From Roseobacter litoralis Och 149 (GTDB lineage: Bacteria; Pseudomonadota; Alphaproteobacteria; Rhodobacterales; Rhodobacteraceae): a stretch of DNA of 64,000 nt. Within the stretch, counting starts at the first letter, position 1. Each line of letters begins with the position of its first letter. The notes under the pieces are model-generated. The model was given only the letters and a program-made list of their open reading frames with translations. It ran no database searches and was not told where the DNA came from. The stretch spans positions 3,658,001 to 3,722,000 of the forward strand of contig NC_015730.1 in NCBI RefSeq assembly GCF_000154785.2, read 5' to 3'. The translations under genes were made by a program, and so were the position numbers. Shown here piece by piece: positions 39,070 to 47,969 of the stretch.

Positions 39070-39177
39070 GGAGAAACTCCCTCGCAAAAATACAAGGGCT
39101 GGAATCGCAGATCAAAAACTCAAGGGGAAGGTCGGGTCAAAACACCGCTTACGTTTCATTTTCTGGAGGATACGATC

Positions 39178-39270
39178 ATGCAATATGTGACCGGCAAGCA
39201 TTGCGTTTACTATCACCGCTATCACATCGTCTGGTCGACGAAATACCGCTTCAAGGTGTTGCAAGGCCAG
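39178..39270 (+). pseudogene. IS200/IS605-family TnpA, first 31 codons
   Basis: MQYVTGKHCVYYHRYHIVWS, then TKYRFKVLQGQ: the N-terminus of a Y1 (HUH) transposase including the HIVW strand; GGAGG precedes the ATG. Cut off by the IS3 end at 39271. Confidence 0.8.
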
Positions 39271-39331
39271 TGACCTGAGCCCCAAGTCTCCTCCAGCTTT
39301 GCGCGGAGTCCTTGGGGTTAAATCTTTGGCC

Positions 39332-40214
39332 TTATGCAGCCATCTTGTCCATCGCCTTTCTCTGCAAGAATTCCATGGGTGTCAGGTTGCCCAAAGCTGA
39401 ATGTGGTCTGCGCCAGTTGTAGTCTTCCTGCCATTCTTCCAGCGTTTGTCGGGCGTCGCGCAATGTGCCGAACAATGTTTCGTTCAAGCACTCATCTCTG
39501 AGCTTGCCGTTGAAGCTTTCAATGAAACCGTTCTGCTGGGGCTTTCCGTGCGCGATGTAGTGCCAATCGATGCCTGTATCCTGAACCCACTTCAGAATTG
39601 CCATGCTGGTGAACTCGGTGCCATTGTCCGAGACTATCGTTTTTGGCACGCCCCGCTCCGAGATCACACGGTCCAGCTCACGCGCAACCCGCTGGCCTGA
39701 CAATGATGTGTCCGCAATCAGTACAAGGTTCTCGCGGCTGAAGTCATCGACAACCGCCAAGATACGAAACCGGCGTCCATCTGTCAGCGCGTCAGACACG
39801 AAATCCAAACTCCAACGTTGGTTCGGGCCATCCGGCAGCACCATCGGCTTTCTTGTGTCCAAAGCACGTTTCCTGCCGCCTCTGCGCCGCACCTGCAGCT
39901 TCTCTTCACGGTAGATGCGCCGCACTTTCTTGTGGTTCACCTCAAAGCCCTCTCGCGCAATCATCACATGGATGCGGCGGCAATCAAACCGACGCCGTTC
40001 ACGAGACACGCGTTTGATTGCATCTCGCAGTTCGGCATCATCGCCACGGCGCGACAAATACCGCACCGTTGATCGATCAATCTGCAGCACGTCACACGCC
40101 CGCCCCCTCCCGGCAGATTGCTGCGCAATCGCCTGCCGGGGCAGCGGCATGGCTCACACCGTGCGCTTCGCACAGGTGAACCACCGCTTCCCGCCTCACA
40201 GCAGGCGTCACCAT
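39332..40214 (-). pseudogene. IS407-like OrfB with a 43-bp hairpin insert
   Basis: Starts at ATG 40214 (overlapping the orfA stop) with MVTPAVRREAVVHLCEAHGV. It is interrupted at 40145-40103 and resumes at [19 protein letters not shown] through a complete DDE domain ([34 protein letters not shown]) to the stop. Taking out the 43 bases gives VSHARACDVLQ in frame. Confidence 0.85.
40103..40145 (-). repeat. 43-bp hairpin element in IS407-like orfB
   Basis: On the plus strand CCCCCTCCCGGCAGATTGC, then GCAATCGCCTGCCGG and GGCAGC. Stem GATTGC/GCAATC with outer CCGGCA/TGCCGG and a GCC bulge. Same build and almost the same length as the 44-bp insert in IS3 orfB. Confidence 0.82.
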
Positions 40215-40330
40215 TTTATTGAATTGATGTCTCGCAACGTGGCGTTGTCCAACATTTGTTCAGCCAACAGCTTCTTCAGCTTGCCGTTCTCGTCTTCCAA
40301 TGCACGCAATCGCTTCGCATCAGACGGCTC

Positions 40331-40367
40331 CCCTCTCACACATGCAAGCATGTGTTGCCGGGCAATG
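40331..40367 (-). repeat. 37-bp hairpin element in IS407-like orfA
   Basis: CCCTCTCACACATGCAAGC, then ATGTGTTGCCGGGCAATG. Stem ACACATGC/GCATGTGT around AA. It sits exactly between codons ATG and GAG of the expected frame. Matches 46765-46801 at both ends. Confidence 0.88.
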
Positions 40368-40451
40368 CATGCCGCCGTACTTCGATTTGTATTTGTAGAA
40401 CGTTGCTAAACTGACCCCATGCCGCCGACATACATCAGTGGTCTTCTCACC

Positions 40452-40500
40452 GTTACTCGCTACAAATGATCCCCCGGATCATTTGCTAAACGCTCAAACC
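40452..40500 (-). repeat. Second-type hairpin insert in IS407-like orfA
   Basis: Perfect stem CAAATGATCC/GGATCATTTG around CCC, flanked by GTTACTCGCTA and CTAAACGCTCAAACC. About 43 of the 49 bp are excess over the expected orfA. The outer piece (GCTAAACGCT-AAAC) recurs upstream of luxR2 near 43224-43238 without the stem. Confidence 0.7.
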
Positions 40501-40649
40501 CTGTTCCTTGATCATTGCTATGATCTGTTCGTCCGTGAATCGTGCCTTCATTTGTCCGTCCTTTTGTTGCTGTGATTCCTTAAAATGCCCTCGTTTTTGG
40601 TTAGAGTTTTCCGCTAGATATTCCTGAGCTGGGAGAGGAGCGGAAACGC

Positions 40650-40916
40650 ATGAAAGCATCGAAGTTCACGGACGCGCAAAAGGCGTTCATCATCAAGCAG
40701 GGCGACGAAGGCACGACTGTTTCTGAGATCTGTCGCAAGGCTGGCATCAGCCAAGCGACGTATTTTAATTGGAAGAAAAAATACGCAGGCATGTTGCCGA
40801 CAGACATGAAGCGGCTGCGTGAGTTGGAAGATGAGAATTCCCGGCTGAAGAAGATCGTCGCTGACTTGGCACTGGACAAGGAAATGCTGCAGGATGTTCT
40901 GAAACGAAAGCTCTAA
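40650..40916 (+). CDS. IS3-family OrfA (nested element)
   Basis: 88 residues, GAGGAG before the ATG. Helix-turn-helix (FTDAQKAFIIKQGDEGTTVS, CRKAGISQATYFNWKKKY) and coiled coil (MKRLRELEDENSRLKKIVAD). It would combine with orfB by -1 frameshifting, as orfB is in the -1 frame and has no good start. Confidence 0.9.
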   Translation: MKASKFTDAQKAFIIKQGDEGTTVSEICRKAGISQATYFNWKKKYAGMLPTDMKRLRELEDENSRLKKIVADLALDKEMLQDVLKRKL

Positions 40917-41751
40917 GGCCTGCTCGGAAACGAACGCTGGTTGACGAGATCAGAACTGATTGGCGTGTGTCGATCCGGAGGGCGTGTTCGCTGATCCGGT
41001 TCGACCCTCGCACATATCGGTACAGGTTCCGTCGACCCGACCAGGCCGCGATTGAACAGCGGATCAAAGAGATTTGCCAACCCGCGTGCGGTTTGGCTAT
41101 CGGCGTGTGCATGTGCTGTTACGGCGGGAGGGCTGGGACCTCAATGCCAAGAAGACATATCGCATTTACAAGGAGTTGGGCATGCAACTGCGTAACAAGA
41201 CACCAAAACGTCGGGTCAAAGCCAAGCTGCGCGAGGACCGCAAGGGCGCAGTCCGGCCTAACGACGTTTGGGCGATGGACTTCGTACATGATCAACTGGC
41301 AACAGGCCGCAAGATCCGTATTCTAACGGTGGTCGATACCTTCTCGCGGTATGTTCCGGTACTTGATGCGCGGTTCAACTACAAAGGCGAGAACGTCGTC
41401 ACGACGCTGGATCGGGTCTGCCGTCAGATTGGCTACCCGAAAACCATTCGGGTCGACAATGGGAGCGAATTTATCTCTCGAGACATGGATTTGTGGGCTT
41501 ATCAGAGGAACGTCACGCTCGACTTCTCACGTCCCGGAAAACCCACCGACAACGCCTACATCGAGGCGTTCAATGGCAGGTTCCGTGCAGAATGTCTGAA
41601 CGCGCACTGGTTCATGGGGCTTGAAGATACGGCCGAAAAGTTGGAGGCTTGGCGTAGAGACTACAACGAAGAACGACCGCACAGCGCAATCGGGAACAAA
41701 GTCCCAGCTGCGCTGATGAAATTACAAGACGTATCCAGCCCGTCTGTGTGA
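40913..41751 (+). pseudogene. IS3-family OrfB (nested element), 1-nt deletion
   Basis: Reads LRPARKRTLVDEIRTDWRVS through EQRIKEICQ in one frame and TRVRFGYRRVHVLLRREGWD onward in another. One missing A near 41079 explains the shift. The DDE core (VWAMDFVHDQLATGRKIRIL; IRVDNGSEFIS; NAYIEAFNGRFRAECLN) is otherwise complete. Confidence 0.87.
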
Positions 41752-41753
41752 TC

Positions 41754-41853
41754 AAAGTGCGGAAAATCTAGCCCTGAACGGGGACACTTTGGGTAGCACA
41801 GCAAAAGTGCGGAAAATCTAGCCCTGAACGGGGACACTTTGGGTAGCACAGCA
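41754..41853 (+). repeat. 50-bp tandem duplication of the nested IS right end
   Basis: AAAGTGCGGAAAATCTAGCC ... GGGTAGCACAGCA occurs twice head to tail with no mismatch, doubling the terminal repeat. Probably a slipped or abortive transposition product. Confidence 0.9.
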
Positions 41854-41903
41854 TTGTTGGGCGGACTATACGCAAATTTGGAGGAGACTTGGGGCTCAGG
41901 TCA

Positions 41904-42174
41904 GATGAGCCAAACTCTATCTTAGGTTAGACCGCTCTTGGTCACAAAAACCCTGACGACGGACAGTATTGTATTTAAGGGTACAAAAAACTTCCAAAAG
42001 CGAGCCTAACCCGCAGAATCTAATTATTTAGGGTACAGCGACAGCAGGTGCAAAGAGTAGCTCAAATCGCATGATCCAGCCGTCATCACGTCTCTTCTCG
42101 CGCGATGCAAATTAACGCAACAGTCCTGAAAAAACGGACTAAAGACAGCGTGTTTTCTTGCTTTTTGATGGTGA
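41904..42174. other. Intergenic, nothing recognised
   Basis: Between the IS3 end and the luxR2 stop; no gene or known repeat identified. Confidence 0.35.
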
Positions 42175-43137
42175 CTATTGCGACTTTACTGCATCATTTT
42201 CTGCAGCGGAACACTCCAAAAAATCCTGTCCGACTTCCAATCGCTGCAGTGTTGGGAAAGACTTCATGATGTCGCCTTCAGTGAACGGAAGCTGATCAAA
42301 CCATCCTCTTGCTGCTGCTCTCGCAACTGCTTGATACACCGTTTCGACTCCCAATTTGGCGCGGATTGACGCCTGTAATGAAGTGTTTGAACCAAAACTT
42401 GAAGTTACTTTTATTGCGTCTTGCGGGTTTGGGCTGGTTGATAGCACGTATAAAAAACGTAACTCTGCTTCAGTTAGAGTATCATCAGATAACAAAGTGT
42501 CTGTCGCCGCATAGCAAAATACATCAGCAGCGATTTGGGCAATAAAATTCATGTCGTAACTATTCGCGTAAAATATTTCCTGGACCTTATTTGCTGTATC
42601 CTGAGTTGAAAAAGAAACGCCAATTTTCGAGCCATCTCGTCGGGCAATGCAAAAACATACACCATTCCTACCAATCCTATGGTGATCGGCATCTTGCCAA
42701 AAGGTTTCAACCACTGGCGATCCGACTGGCAGGTCCGAATACAAAAAGCACCCGTCATTTTCGGATGCCTTTGTCATCACAGGATCAACATATTGGTATC
42801 CTTGATCGACATAGCGTGCTACCCATTTAGCATTGCATGATGTACAAATCTTCGGATTGAAAGCCATACCCGGACCTTGTTTGAGGACAAAAATCGCAAA
42901 GTTTTGGAAAGCTAGCGTTGTTGTGATTTTCCACATTGAATTGGATAATTCTGTCACATTATCGGCCTCGTAAAGCTCATTGGCCATGTTTTCCAGATCC
43001 TCAGTTCTGAAATGATGCACATCGCTACATTCAAAAATCTCAACGATTCTCATAATGTCACTTCTCAACTGTTCTGACACGTTTTTATTGCCCCAAGTAA
43101 GGTCTTCAAAGACCGTTTTTACCCAATGATTCATCAT
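42175..43137 (-). CDS. LuxR-family autoinducer-binding regulator, locus 2
   Basis: 320 residues (MMNHWVKTVFEDLTWG). The autoinducer-binding domain (LAFQNFAIFVLKQGPG; YQYVDPVMTKASEN; HHRIGRNGVCFCIARRDG) and a C-terminal region (LTEAELRFLYVLSTSPNPQD...KLGVETVYQAVARAAARGW) are collinear with luxR1, including the atypical helix-turn-helix. Intact, although the divergent luxI partner is destroyed. It may now answer to signals made by the other luxI genes or by other cells. Confidence 0.9.
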   Translation of the reverse strand: MMNHWVKTVFEDLTWGNKNVSEQLRSDIMRIVEIFECSDVHHFRTEDLENMANELYEADNVTELSNSMWKITTTLAFQNFAIFVLKQGPGMAFNPKICTSCNAKWVARYVDQGYQYVDPVMTKASENDGCFLYSDLPVGSPVVETFWQDADHHRIGRNGVCFCIARRDGSKIGVSFSTQDTANKVQEIFYANSYDMNFIAQIAADVFCYAATDTLLSDDTLTEAELRFLYVLSTSPNPQDAIKVTSSFGSNTSLQASIRAKLGVETVYQAVARAAARGWFDQLPFTEGDIMKSFPTLQRLEVGQDFLECSAAENDAVKSQ

Positions 43138-43205
43138 GTTTATCCTGCAGAATACAAAGAATTTTATAGAACGCTTTAAGTTAATTTTGGCTGAATCATG
43201 CTGAT
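43138..43205 (-). promoter_or_regulatory. Conserved upstream block of luxR (locus 2)
   Basis: Gapless counterpart of 18427-18494: same ATCAGCA, ATTCAGCC, AAATTAACTTAA and TCTATAAAA at equal distance from the ATG. Confidence 0.65.
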
Positions 43206-43472
43206 GACGATGGATGTGATCTGCTAAACGCTTAAACTACCGCTGAATGTAGTACCGCGGCGGCACCATATTTTTAGGGAATCCTACAAACATGGCCGCA
43301 GTTTTTTATATCGGAAACGATCGTGGTCAATTCATAAGTTCAGTGCAACGTTTTGATAATATTTCTGAACATAGAAAATTTTAGCATAAAAATTTAATAA
43401 TTAAAAATAATAGCTTACACAATATGCAAGCATCTTTGCAGACGTTCGTCTCAGTAAAAACATGAGGTGAAC
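43206..43472. other. Divergent luxR2/luxI2 spacer
   Basis: Holds the two promoters of the divergent pair. Contains a GCTAAACGCTTAAAC piece (near 43224-43238) resembling the edge of the hairpin insert at 40452-40500. AT-rich towards luxI2. Confidence 0.35.
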
Positions 43473-43638
43473 ATGCAAAGTGCTATTTTTAATCGTCATA
43501 ATTTGCCAGCCCGCTTGTCCAATGGAATTTTCAAGGATCGTCGACGCCAGTTTATCGACAGGTTGCAATGGGATTTGTGCTTAACAGCATCCGGTGAAGA
43601 GGTCGACGAGTACGAAGATGACAAAAGCGAGTGTCTAG

Positions 43639-44468
43639 GCAGCACACTCGTTAATTCTTGTTTAGAGGCAAAGGTTTGTGATTCATTTCGTCCAAACAAC
43701 GGGTGGGAGGATGCAAGTGGCGCGATCAGACATGAGCGATCTGGAATGGGAATTCATCAAAGCTGTCTTGCCGAACAAAACGCGCGGCAAGAGGCGGGTA
43801 GATGACCGCCGCGTGGTCAACGGCATTTTCTACGTCCTGCGCACCGGCATCCCTTGGGCCGATCTGCCCAGCGAATACGGCCCACCGACAACGGTCTACA
43901 ACCGCTTCAACAGGTGGAGCTATGCGGCCACTGGGACCGGATCATGGGTGCTATCGCCGACGCGCATAACGTGGACACAGTGATGGTCGACGGGACCAGC
44001 GTGCGCGCGCATCATTCCGCCACGACTCTCAAAAAAAGACCCGCGCCGCTGTTTAGGTTGCTCACGGGGCGGATTAGGCACGAAAATACATGCACTTACC
44101 AATCAGGATGGGCTGCCGATCCGATATGAATTGACACCCGGCCAAGTCCATGACGAACCGCCGTGCAAGACGTTACTGGATAATTTGCAACCTGGCCAAC
44201 ATGTGCTCGCAGACAAAGCATACGACGCAGACTTGATCTGGGAACAGGGCGCTATTGACGTGATCCCTCCCAAGGCCAACCGCAAACTGCCCGCCGAATT
44301 TGATGCTGAAATCTACCGGGAACGCAACAAAATCGAGCGTTTCTTTGGCAGGCTGAAAGCCTCGTTCCGCCGCATCGCAACCCGATACGAGAAGACGTCA
44401 CGCAATTTCCTATCGATGATCAAACTGGCATCGGTCAGGCTGTGGATCGAGTTTTATGAGTCCGCTGC
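43639..44468 (+). mobile_element. IS5-family element inside luxI2
   Basis: Inverted ends GGCAGCACACTCGTTAA / GCAGCGGACTCATAA (right reversed), bordered by CTAG on both sides (43635-43638 and 44469-44472), a typical target for the IS427-like branch of IS5. About 830 bp. Confidence 0.85.
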
Positions 44469-44472
44469 CTAG
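43711..44472 (+). pseudogene. IS5-family transposase with two frameshifts
   Basis: MQVARSDMSDLEWEFIKAVL, then RTGIPWADLPSEYGPPTTVY; frame change near 43920, WDRIMGAIADAHNVDTVMVD; change near 44040, GGLGTKIHALTNQDGLPIRY to the end (RNKIERFFGRLKASFRRIAT). The stop codon lies in the right CTAG. Confidence 0.85.
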
Positions 44473-44848
44473 TCATTTACGACAAAGACCTCTATGTTGG
44501 ATCGTGCCGAGTCCGTCCAACAACTTGCACAACAATGACAACATATGATTTTCAAGATAGCTTTCCGGATGCCACCGGTTTCCTAAATATGCAAAAAGGT
44601 CGCATTGACGAGCTTACCCGGTTTTGCCGCTCACCAGATATTTCTGTAGATCAAAGTTAAAGAGATGTTGCAAACAATCATGTGCTTATGGATCGATACC
44701 AAGACAGCAAAAATCTCACCGGTTTCGTGGCCGTGGTTTTCACGAAGGTGGCACGATTTATGGCCACAATAGGTATGCGCCATATAGTACTAGCGAAGTC
44801 TTTAGTGAACAATCAAAGAACCTATTTAATTTGCATTACGCAGGCTAG

Positions 44849-45000
44849 CGCCTAAAGTCTCTCTTCCCCAAAGCAAAAAAACTTTGAAAAGCCAGATACT
44901 AGTGCAGCAATGGCGGCATAATATGCTTTGTAGTGGTTGAGACCCCCCCCTTAAATTATGGTGGTTAAAAGTAGAGCTTTCTAAAGAAGATACCTCAGGG
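44849..45000. other. Short intergenic, nothing recognised
   Basis: No gene; a run of nine C at 44942-44950. Confidence 0.3.
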
Positions 45001-45190
45001 GGCGTTGTTGCACAAATCTCCTGCTATCTGATTTAGGCGCAGCTTGTATCCTTCAGGATGTTGTAAACGACGCACAATTTCAACGCAGATTGGCGTGGCA
45101 AGATCCCGAAACTGAAGTATCGCATGACTAATTGGGCTACTTACAATGAAGCGCTTCGTCGGCGCGGTGATCCGATAACGTGGATTTGTG
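45001..45190 (+). mobile_element. IS5-family (IS903-like) 5' fragment
   Basis: Starts GGCGTTGTTGCACAAATC, a typical terminal repeat of this group, followed by KLKYRMTNWATYNEALRRRG, the N-terminus of the transposase. The remainder is missing. Confidence 0.65.
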
Positions 45191-45259
45191 AAGACGCAAT
45201 TAGTTCATCGGCTGCGTTTACGGGTGTTACTGTGGTGGGTAGCGCAAATATTCAGATCT

Positions 45260-45670
45260 GCGATTGAGATGTGCCGGACGCTAGGCACGGCGTTCCGCCA
45301 CGAAAAGGAACTGGAACGCCTTGTCACTGCACGCGCACCAGACTTGATGGCATCGCATGAGATTGCAATGCTGACCGTGGCAGAGATGTTGATCCTCGTT
45401 GGCAACGATCCAACACGCATTCGTTCCGAAGCCGATTTTGCAAAGCTATGAGTCGTCTGCCCTATCCCAGCGTCGAGCAGAAAAACACGTGGCTTTCGAT
45501 TGAACCGAGGTAGAAACAGGCAAGCCAACGCAGCCCTATACCGCGACGCCAACGTCAGGATGCGAAGCCACGCGCCAACGCTCGCCCATGTCAAGAAACG
45601 CATACAAGATGGGAAGCGTAAAAGCGAGATCATTCGTTGCTTGAAACGCTAAATCGTCCAGCAAATCTAC
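45260..45670 (+). pseudogene. IS110-family transposase, C-terminal fragment
   Basis: LERLVTARAPDLMASHEIAM ... FAKL, then with frame changes LNRGGNRQANAALYR, RMRSHAPTLAYVKKRIQDGK and SEIIRCLKR: the usual C-terminal half of IS110 transposases. Decayed. Confidence 0.75.
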
Positions 45671-45919
45671 AGCCAGCCCTGCGTGCCCAAATCGGCTCAA
45701 ATCACCGTTTGACAAATATAGGAGCTTCAACGCAGCCGTCGAAACCTTCTTCAAGACAATCAAGGCTAAATTGATCTTGCGCCAGTCATGGCAAACGAGG
45801 AGGCATGCCGAGATGGCCATCTTCGAATACATCAATGATGGGGTGGATGCCCCACCCGGCGGCATCACAATGTGCCAGAATGATAGCAGTTTAAACTGTT
45901 ACACAAAGGAAGAGCATCC

Positions 45920-47006
45920 ATGGAGAATGTTAGCATAATAGGAATTGATTTAGCAAAACGGAGTTTCCAACTGCACGGGGCGAGCCCTGATGGTTCTGTG
46001 GTGTTCCGCAAGAAACTGTCGCGGCCTCAGCTTACCGCGTTCCTGAGTGAGCTTCCAAAGTGCATTGTTGCGATGGAGGCTTGCGCCACATCCCATTATT
46101 GGGCGCGCGAGATTGGCAAGCTTGGCCACGAAGCGCGTTTTATCCCACCTGTTTACGTTAAGCCGTTTGTGAAGCGTCAAAAGAACGACGCAAATGACGC
46201 AGAAGCGATCGCGGAGGAGGCATCGCGCCCGACGATGCACTACGTCTCGGTCAAAAGCGCAGAACAACAGTCGCAGGCCAAGGTCTTTCGAACACGCGAT
46301 TTATTTGTCCGCCAACGCTCCCAGTTGGTAAACGCTTTGCGGGGGCATTTAGCAGAATACGGTGTCGTCGTCGCTCAAGGGATGGTTCAGTTTAGACGTA
46401 TGATAACCAGCTTTGATGAAGTCGCGGTTGACCTGCCCGCGCAAATTCTCAACCTTTGCCAAGCATACATTGATCAGATCGCTCTTTTTGACGAAAGGAT
46501 AGCGGTGCTGGATCATGAGATCAAAGGCCGAGCAAAAACAGATGAAGCAACATCACGGCTTATGACGATCCCCGGAGTTGGGCCTATGTGTGCCACGACC
46601 ATTCAGGCCTTCGCGCCACCAATGGAAGAATTTTCTAATAGGCGTGAGTTTGCAGCTTGGTGCGGGCTTGTACCAAGGCAGAAGTCGACCGGTGGGCGAC
46701 AAATCCTGGGTAGAACCTCAAAAATGGGACAGCGCGATATAAGGCGATTGCTGATCACAGGCGCCCCTCTCATTCATGTAAACATGCACTGCCGGGCAGT
46801 GAATGGCCGTCATCCGTTGGGCCATCCGGAAAGGTCCACCACCTGGATCATGGCTTGCCAAGATGCCGGCGCGCAAGCCTCGTATGCTGGTGGCGACTGC
46901 ACTGGCAAACAAGCTTGCGCGTACTGTTTGGGCATTAACAACCACAAAAGAGGACTATCGAATTCCACCGCTGGCTGCACAAGCTTTGCACCATGCGTTG
47001 GAGTAA
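45920..47006 (+). pseudogene. IS110-family transposase with a 37-bp hairpin insert
   Basis: N-terminal RuvC-like DEDD domain (IGIDLAKRSFQLHGASPDG; VAMEACATSHYWAREI; RQKNDANDAEAIAEEA), middle coiled coil, and C-terminal transposase domain (LMTIPGVGPMCATTI; FAAWCGLVPRQKSTGGR; GQRDIRRLLITGA). The frame breaks at the hairpin and resumes at MAVIRWAIRKGPPPGSWLAK. Removing 37 bp restores ITGAMAVIRWA, as expected for the family. Confidence 0.9.
46765..46801 (+). repeat. 37-bp hairpin element in the IS110 transposase
   Basis: CCCTCTCATTCATGTAAAC, then ATGCACTGCCGGGCAGTG. Stem CATGT/ACATG around AA, plus an outer palindrome CACTGCCGGGCAGTG. Same length and same ends as 40331-40367. Confidence 0.88.
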
Positions 47007-47361
47007 ACCGGCAATGTGAGAAGGGCGAAGGAGAGTAAGGAACAACGGTCATAAGACGGGGTTGGGAAAACCAGATAGAAGCCAGGAGCCTTGTGCTCGC
47101 ATCAACGATTTGGACCCGATCCACGGACACCATACAGGCCAGCGGCGTTTGAAAGCCGCATTCAAAGGCCCGACACACGACTGCACTGATCACTTGTTCC
47201 AAGCAATCCGAAAAACTTCTTGCATTGAAAGGGGCGTCCACACATGGCTTCTACAATCCGCGCCGGCGGCACTTAGCATTGGGCTGGAAAAGCTCCGTCG
47301 CTTTCGAATGGAAAGTGGCCTAAACGAGAACTTGGGGCGGCACATAAAATGGACGGGTCCA

Positions 47362-47816
47362 CTTCAAAAATTAATTCACTTTAAGGGTTTATAAACCCAA
47401 GCGAACGCTCTGTTAAATTGGATTATACAACTGAGTGGCATTCTGGCAGCGAACACAAAAACGGGAGTTTTCTATGCTATCCTAAATGCAGATAATTGAA
47501 TTGAGCTGAAGTCAATACTTGGGAAGTAAAGCCCGTTGCTTTGCAACGCACGCCTAAACGAATTTCGGTTTGCAAAGTATACCTATGATTTGGTTAGGAG
47601 AATCTTTTTCAAGAAACGCAGCATAGAAAAATTCAGCCCTCGGTGAATTGATTTGTTCAACATAGCTTAGCGTTAAATTGACAAATCATTTCGCGTTCAT
47701 AAAAAAATAGATGCCGTTCTTAACCAAGCAGGAGGCCAGCTCGTTTACATCCATAAACTGACTGTAGTTGGCAAAATAATCTGACCTTTAAAAATGCACA
47801 AGATAAGGAAAATACC
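47362..47816. other. Intergenic, AT-rich, nothing recognised
   Basis: About 450 bp between the IS3 end and a small orphan gene; no gene seen. Confidence 0.35.
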
Positions 47817-47966
47817 ATGAAATCTGACTGGATTTTGGAAGTGCTTGCAGATATGCAGACATTTGCGGCGACCAACGGTTTGCCACTTCTGGCGACCCAA
47901 TTAGAAACTACTACGTCAGTAGCTATCGCTGAAATATTAGATACGATTGAAGATCCTGTGACCTAG
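47817..47966 (+). CDS. 49-residue orphan protein of the W-[IV]-L-x-V-[LM] family
   Basis: MKSDWILEVLADMQTFAAT, then NGLPLLATQLETTTSVAIAE. Closest relative in the window is the protein at 23679-23864 (shared W-x-LEVL-x-D, then N-x-LP-x-LA, then TSVA/ESVA at the same spacing). AAGGA lies 9 nt before the ATG. Helical, soluble, unknown function. Stands alone between IS remnants. Confidence 0.65.
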   Translation: MKSDWILEVLADMQTFAATNGLPLLATQLETTTSVAIAEILDTIEDPVT

Positions 47967-47969
47967 GGG

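Larger units (their letters stand above)
35379..39152 (-). mobile_element. IS66-A, copy 2 (3774 bp) with the recombinase cassette
   Basis: Same length and encoded proteins as 19720-23493, here with a perfect 8-bp duplication on both sides, so this copy arose by true transposition of the cassette-loaded element, not by local duplication. Inserted just upstream of an IS200-like tnpA. Confidence 0.93.
40208..40551 (-). pseudogene. IS407-like OrfA with two hairpin inserts
   Basis: MKARFTDEQIIAMIKEQ, then a 49-nt aberrant stretch (40500-40452), GEKTTDVCRRHGVSLATFYK and KYGGM, then a 37-bp insert (40367-40331), and EPSDAKRLRALEDENGKLKK to the stop. Both interruptions break the frame; without them a standard OrfA is obtained. 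Confidence 0.85.
40571..41850 (+). mobile_element. IS3-family element nested in the leader of the IS407-like element
   Basis: Inverted ends TGTGATTCCTTAAAATGCCC (left) and TGTGCTACCCAAAGTGTCCC (right, reversed). The last 50 bp are present twice in tandem (41754-41803, 41804-41853). orfA intact, orfB with a 1-base frameshift. Confidence 0.82.
39271..41903 (-). mobile_element. IS3-family (IS407-like) element with another IS3 nested inside
   Basis: Matching terminal repeats TGACCTGAGCCCCAAGTCTC at both ends (right end reversed). The second IS (40571-41850) lies in its 5' leader. Flanks CCAG and GATG are not a duplication. Its orfA and orfB together carry three hairpin inserts (40103-40145, 40331-40367, 40452-40500). 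Confidence 0.88.
43473..44848 (+). pseudogene. LuxI-type synthase, locus 2, broken by an IS5 and by frameshifts
   Basis: Starts MQSAIFNRHNLPARLSNGIF with the same GAGGTGAAC site as luxI1. The frame enters the IS5 at EDDKSECL and resumes after it as VIYDKDLYVGSCRVRPTTC...DELTRFCRSPDISVDQS. A TAA and two frame changes follow, with the normal C-terminus in pieces (GFVAVVFTKVARFMATIGMR, YLICITQA). Excision of the IS alone would not repair it. Confidence 0.9.
45838..47246 (+). mobile_element. IS110-family element inserted in the IS3 remnant
   Basis: About 1409 bp between the halves of the IS3 codon pair N-G (ATCAATG | GCTTC). Ends ATGGGGTGGATGCC and GGGCGTCCACACATG. One transposase gene, interrupted by a 37-bp hairpin. 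Confidence 0.8.
45712..47361 (+). pseudogene. IS3 orfB 3' end and right terminus, split by an IS110
   Basis: AAVETFFKTIKAKLILRQSW ... AIFEYIN (to 45837) continues after the IS110 as GFYNPRRRHLALGWKSSVAF...KVA and the terminal repeat ending at 47361. Relative of the complete IS3 at 12672. Confidence 0.85.

Noticed and set aside
19720..39152. Composite transposon bounded by two direct IS66-A copies (with GGDEF-EAL and RTX cargo)
   Set aside because: Copy 1 interrupts an IS3 orfA that continues on its inner side, and copy 2 has its own perfect duplication, so both are single insertions.
47062..47394. 110-residue frame across the end of the IS110
   Set aside because: It spans the IS110 right end and the IS3 remnant, which are independently explained; chance frame.
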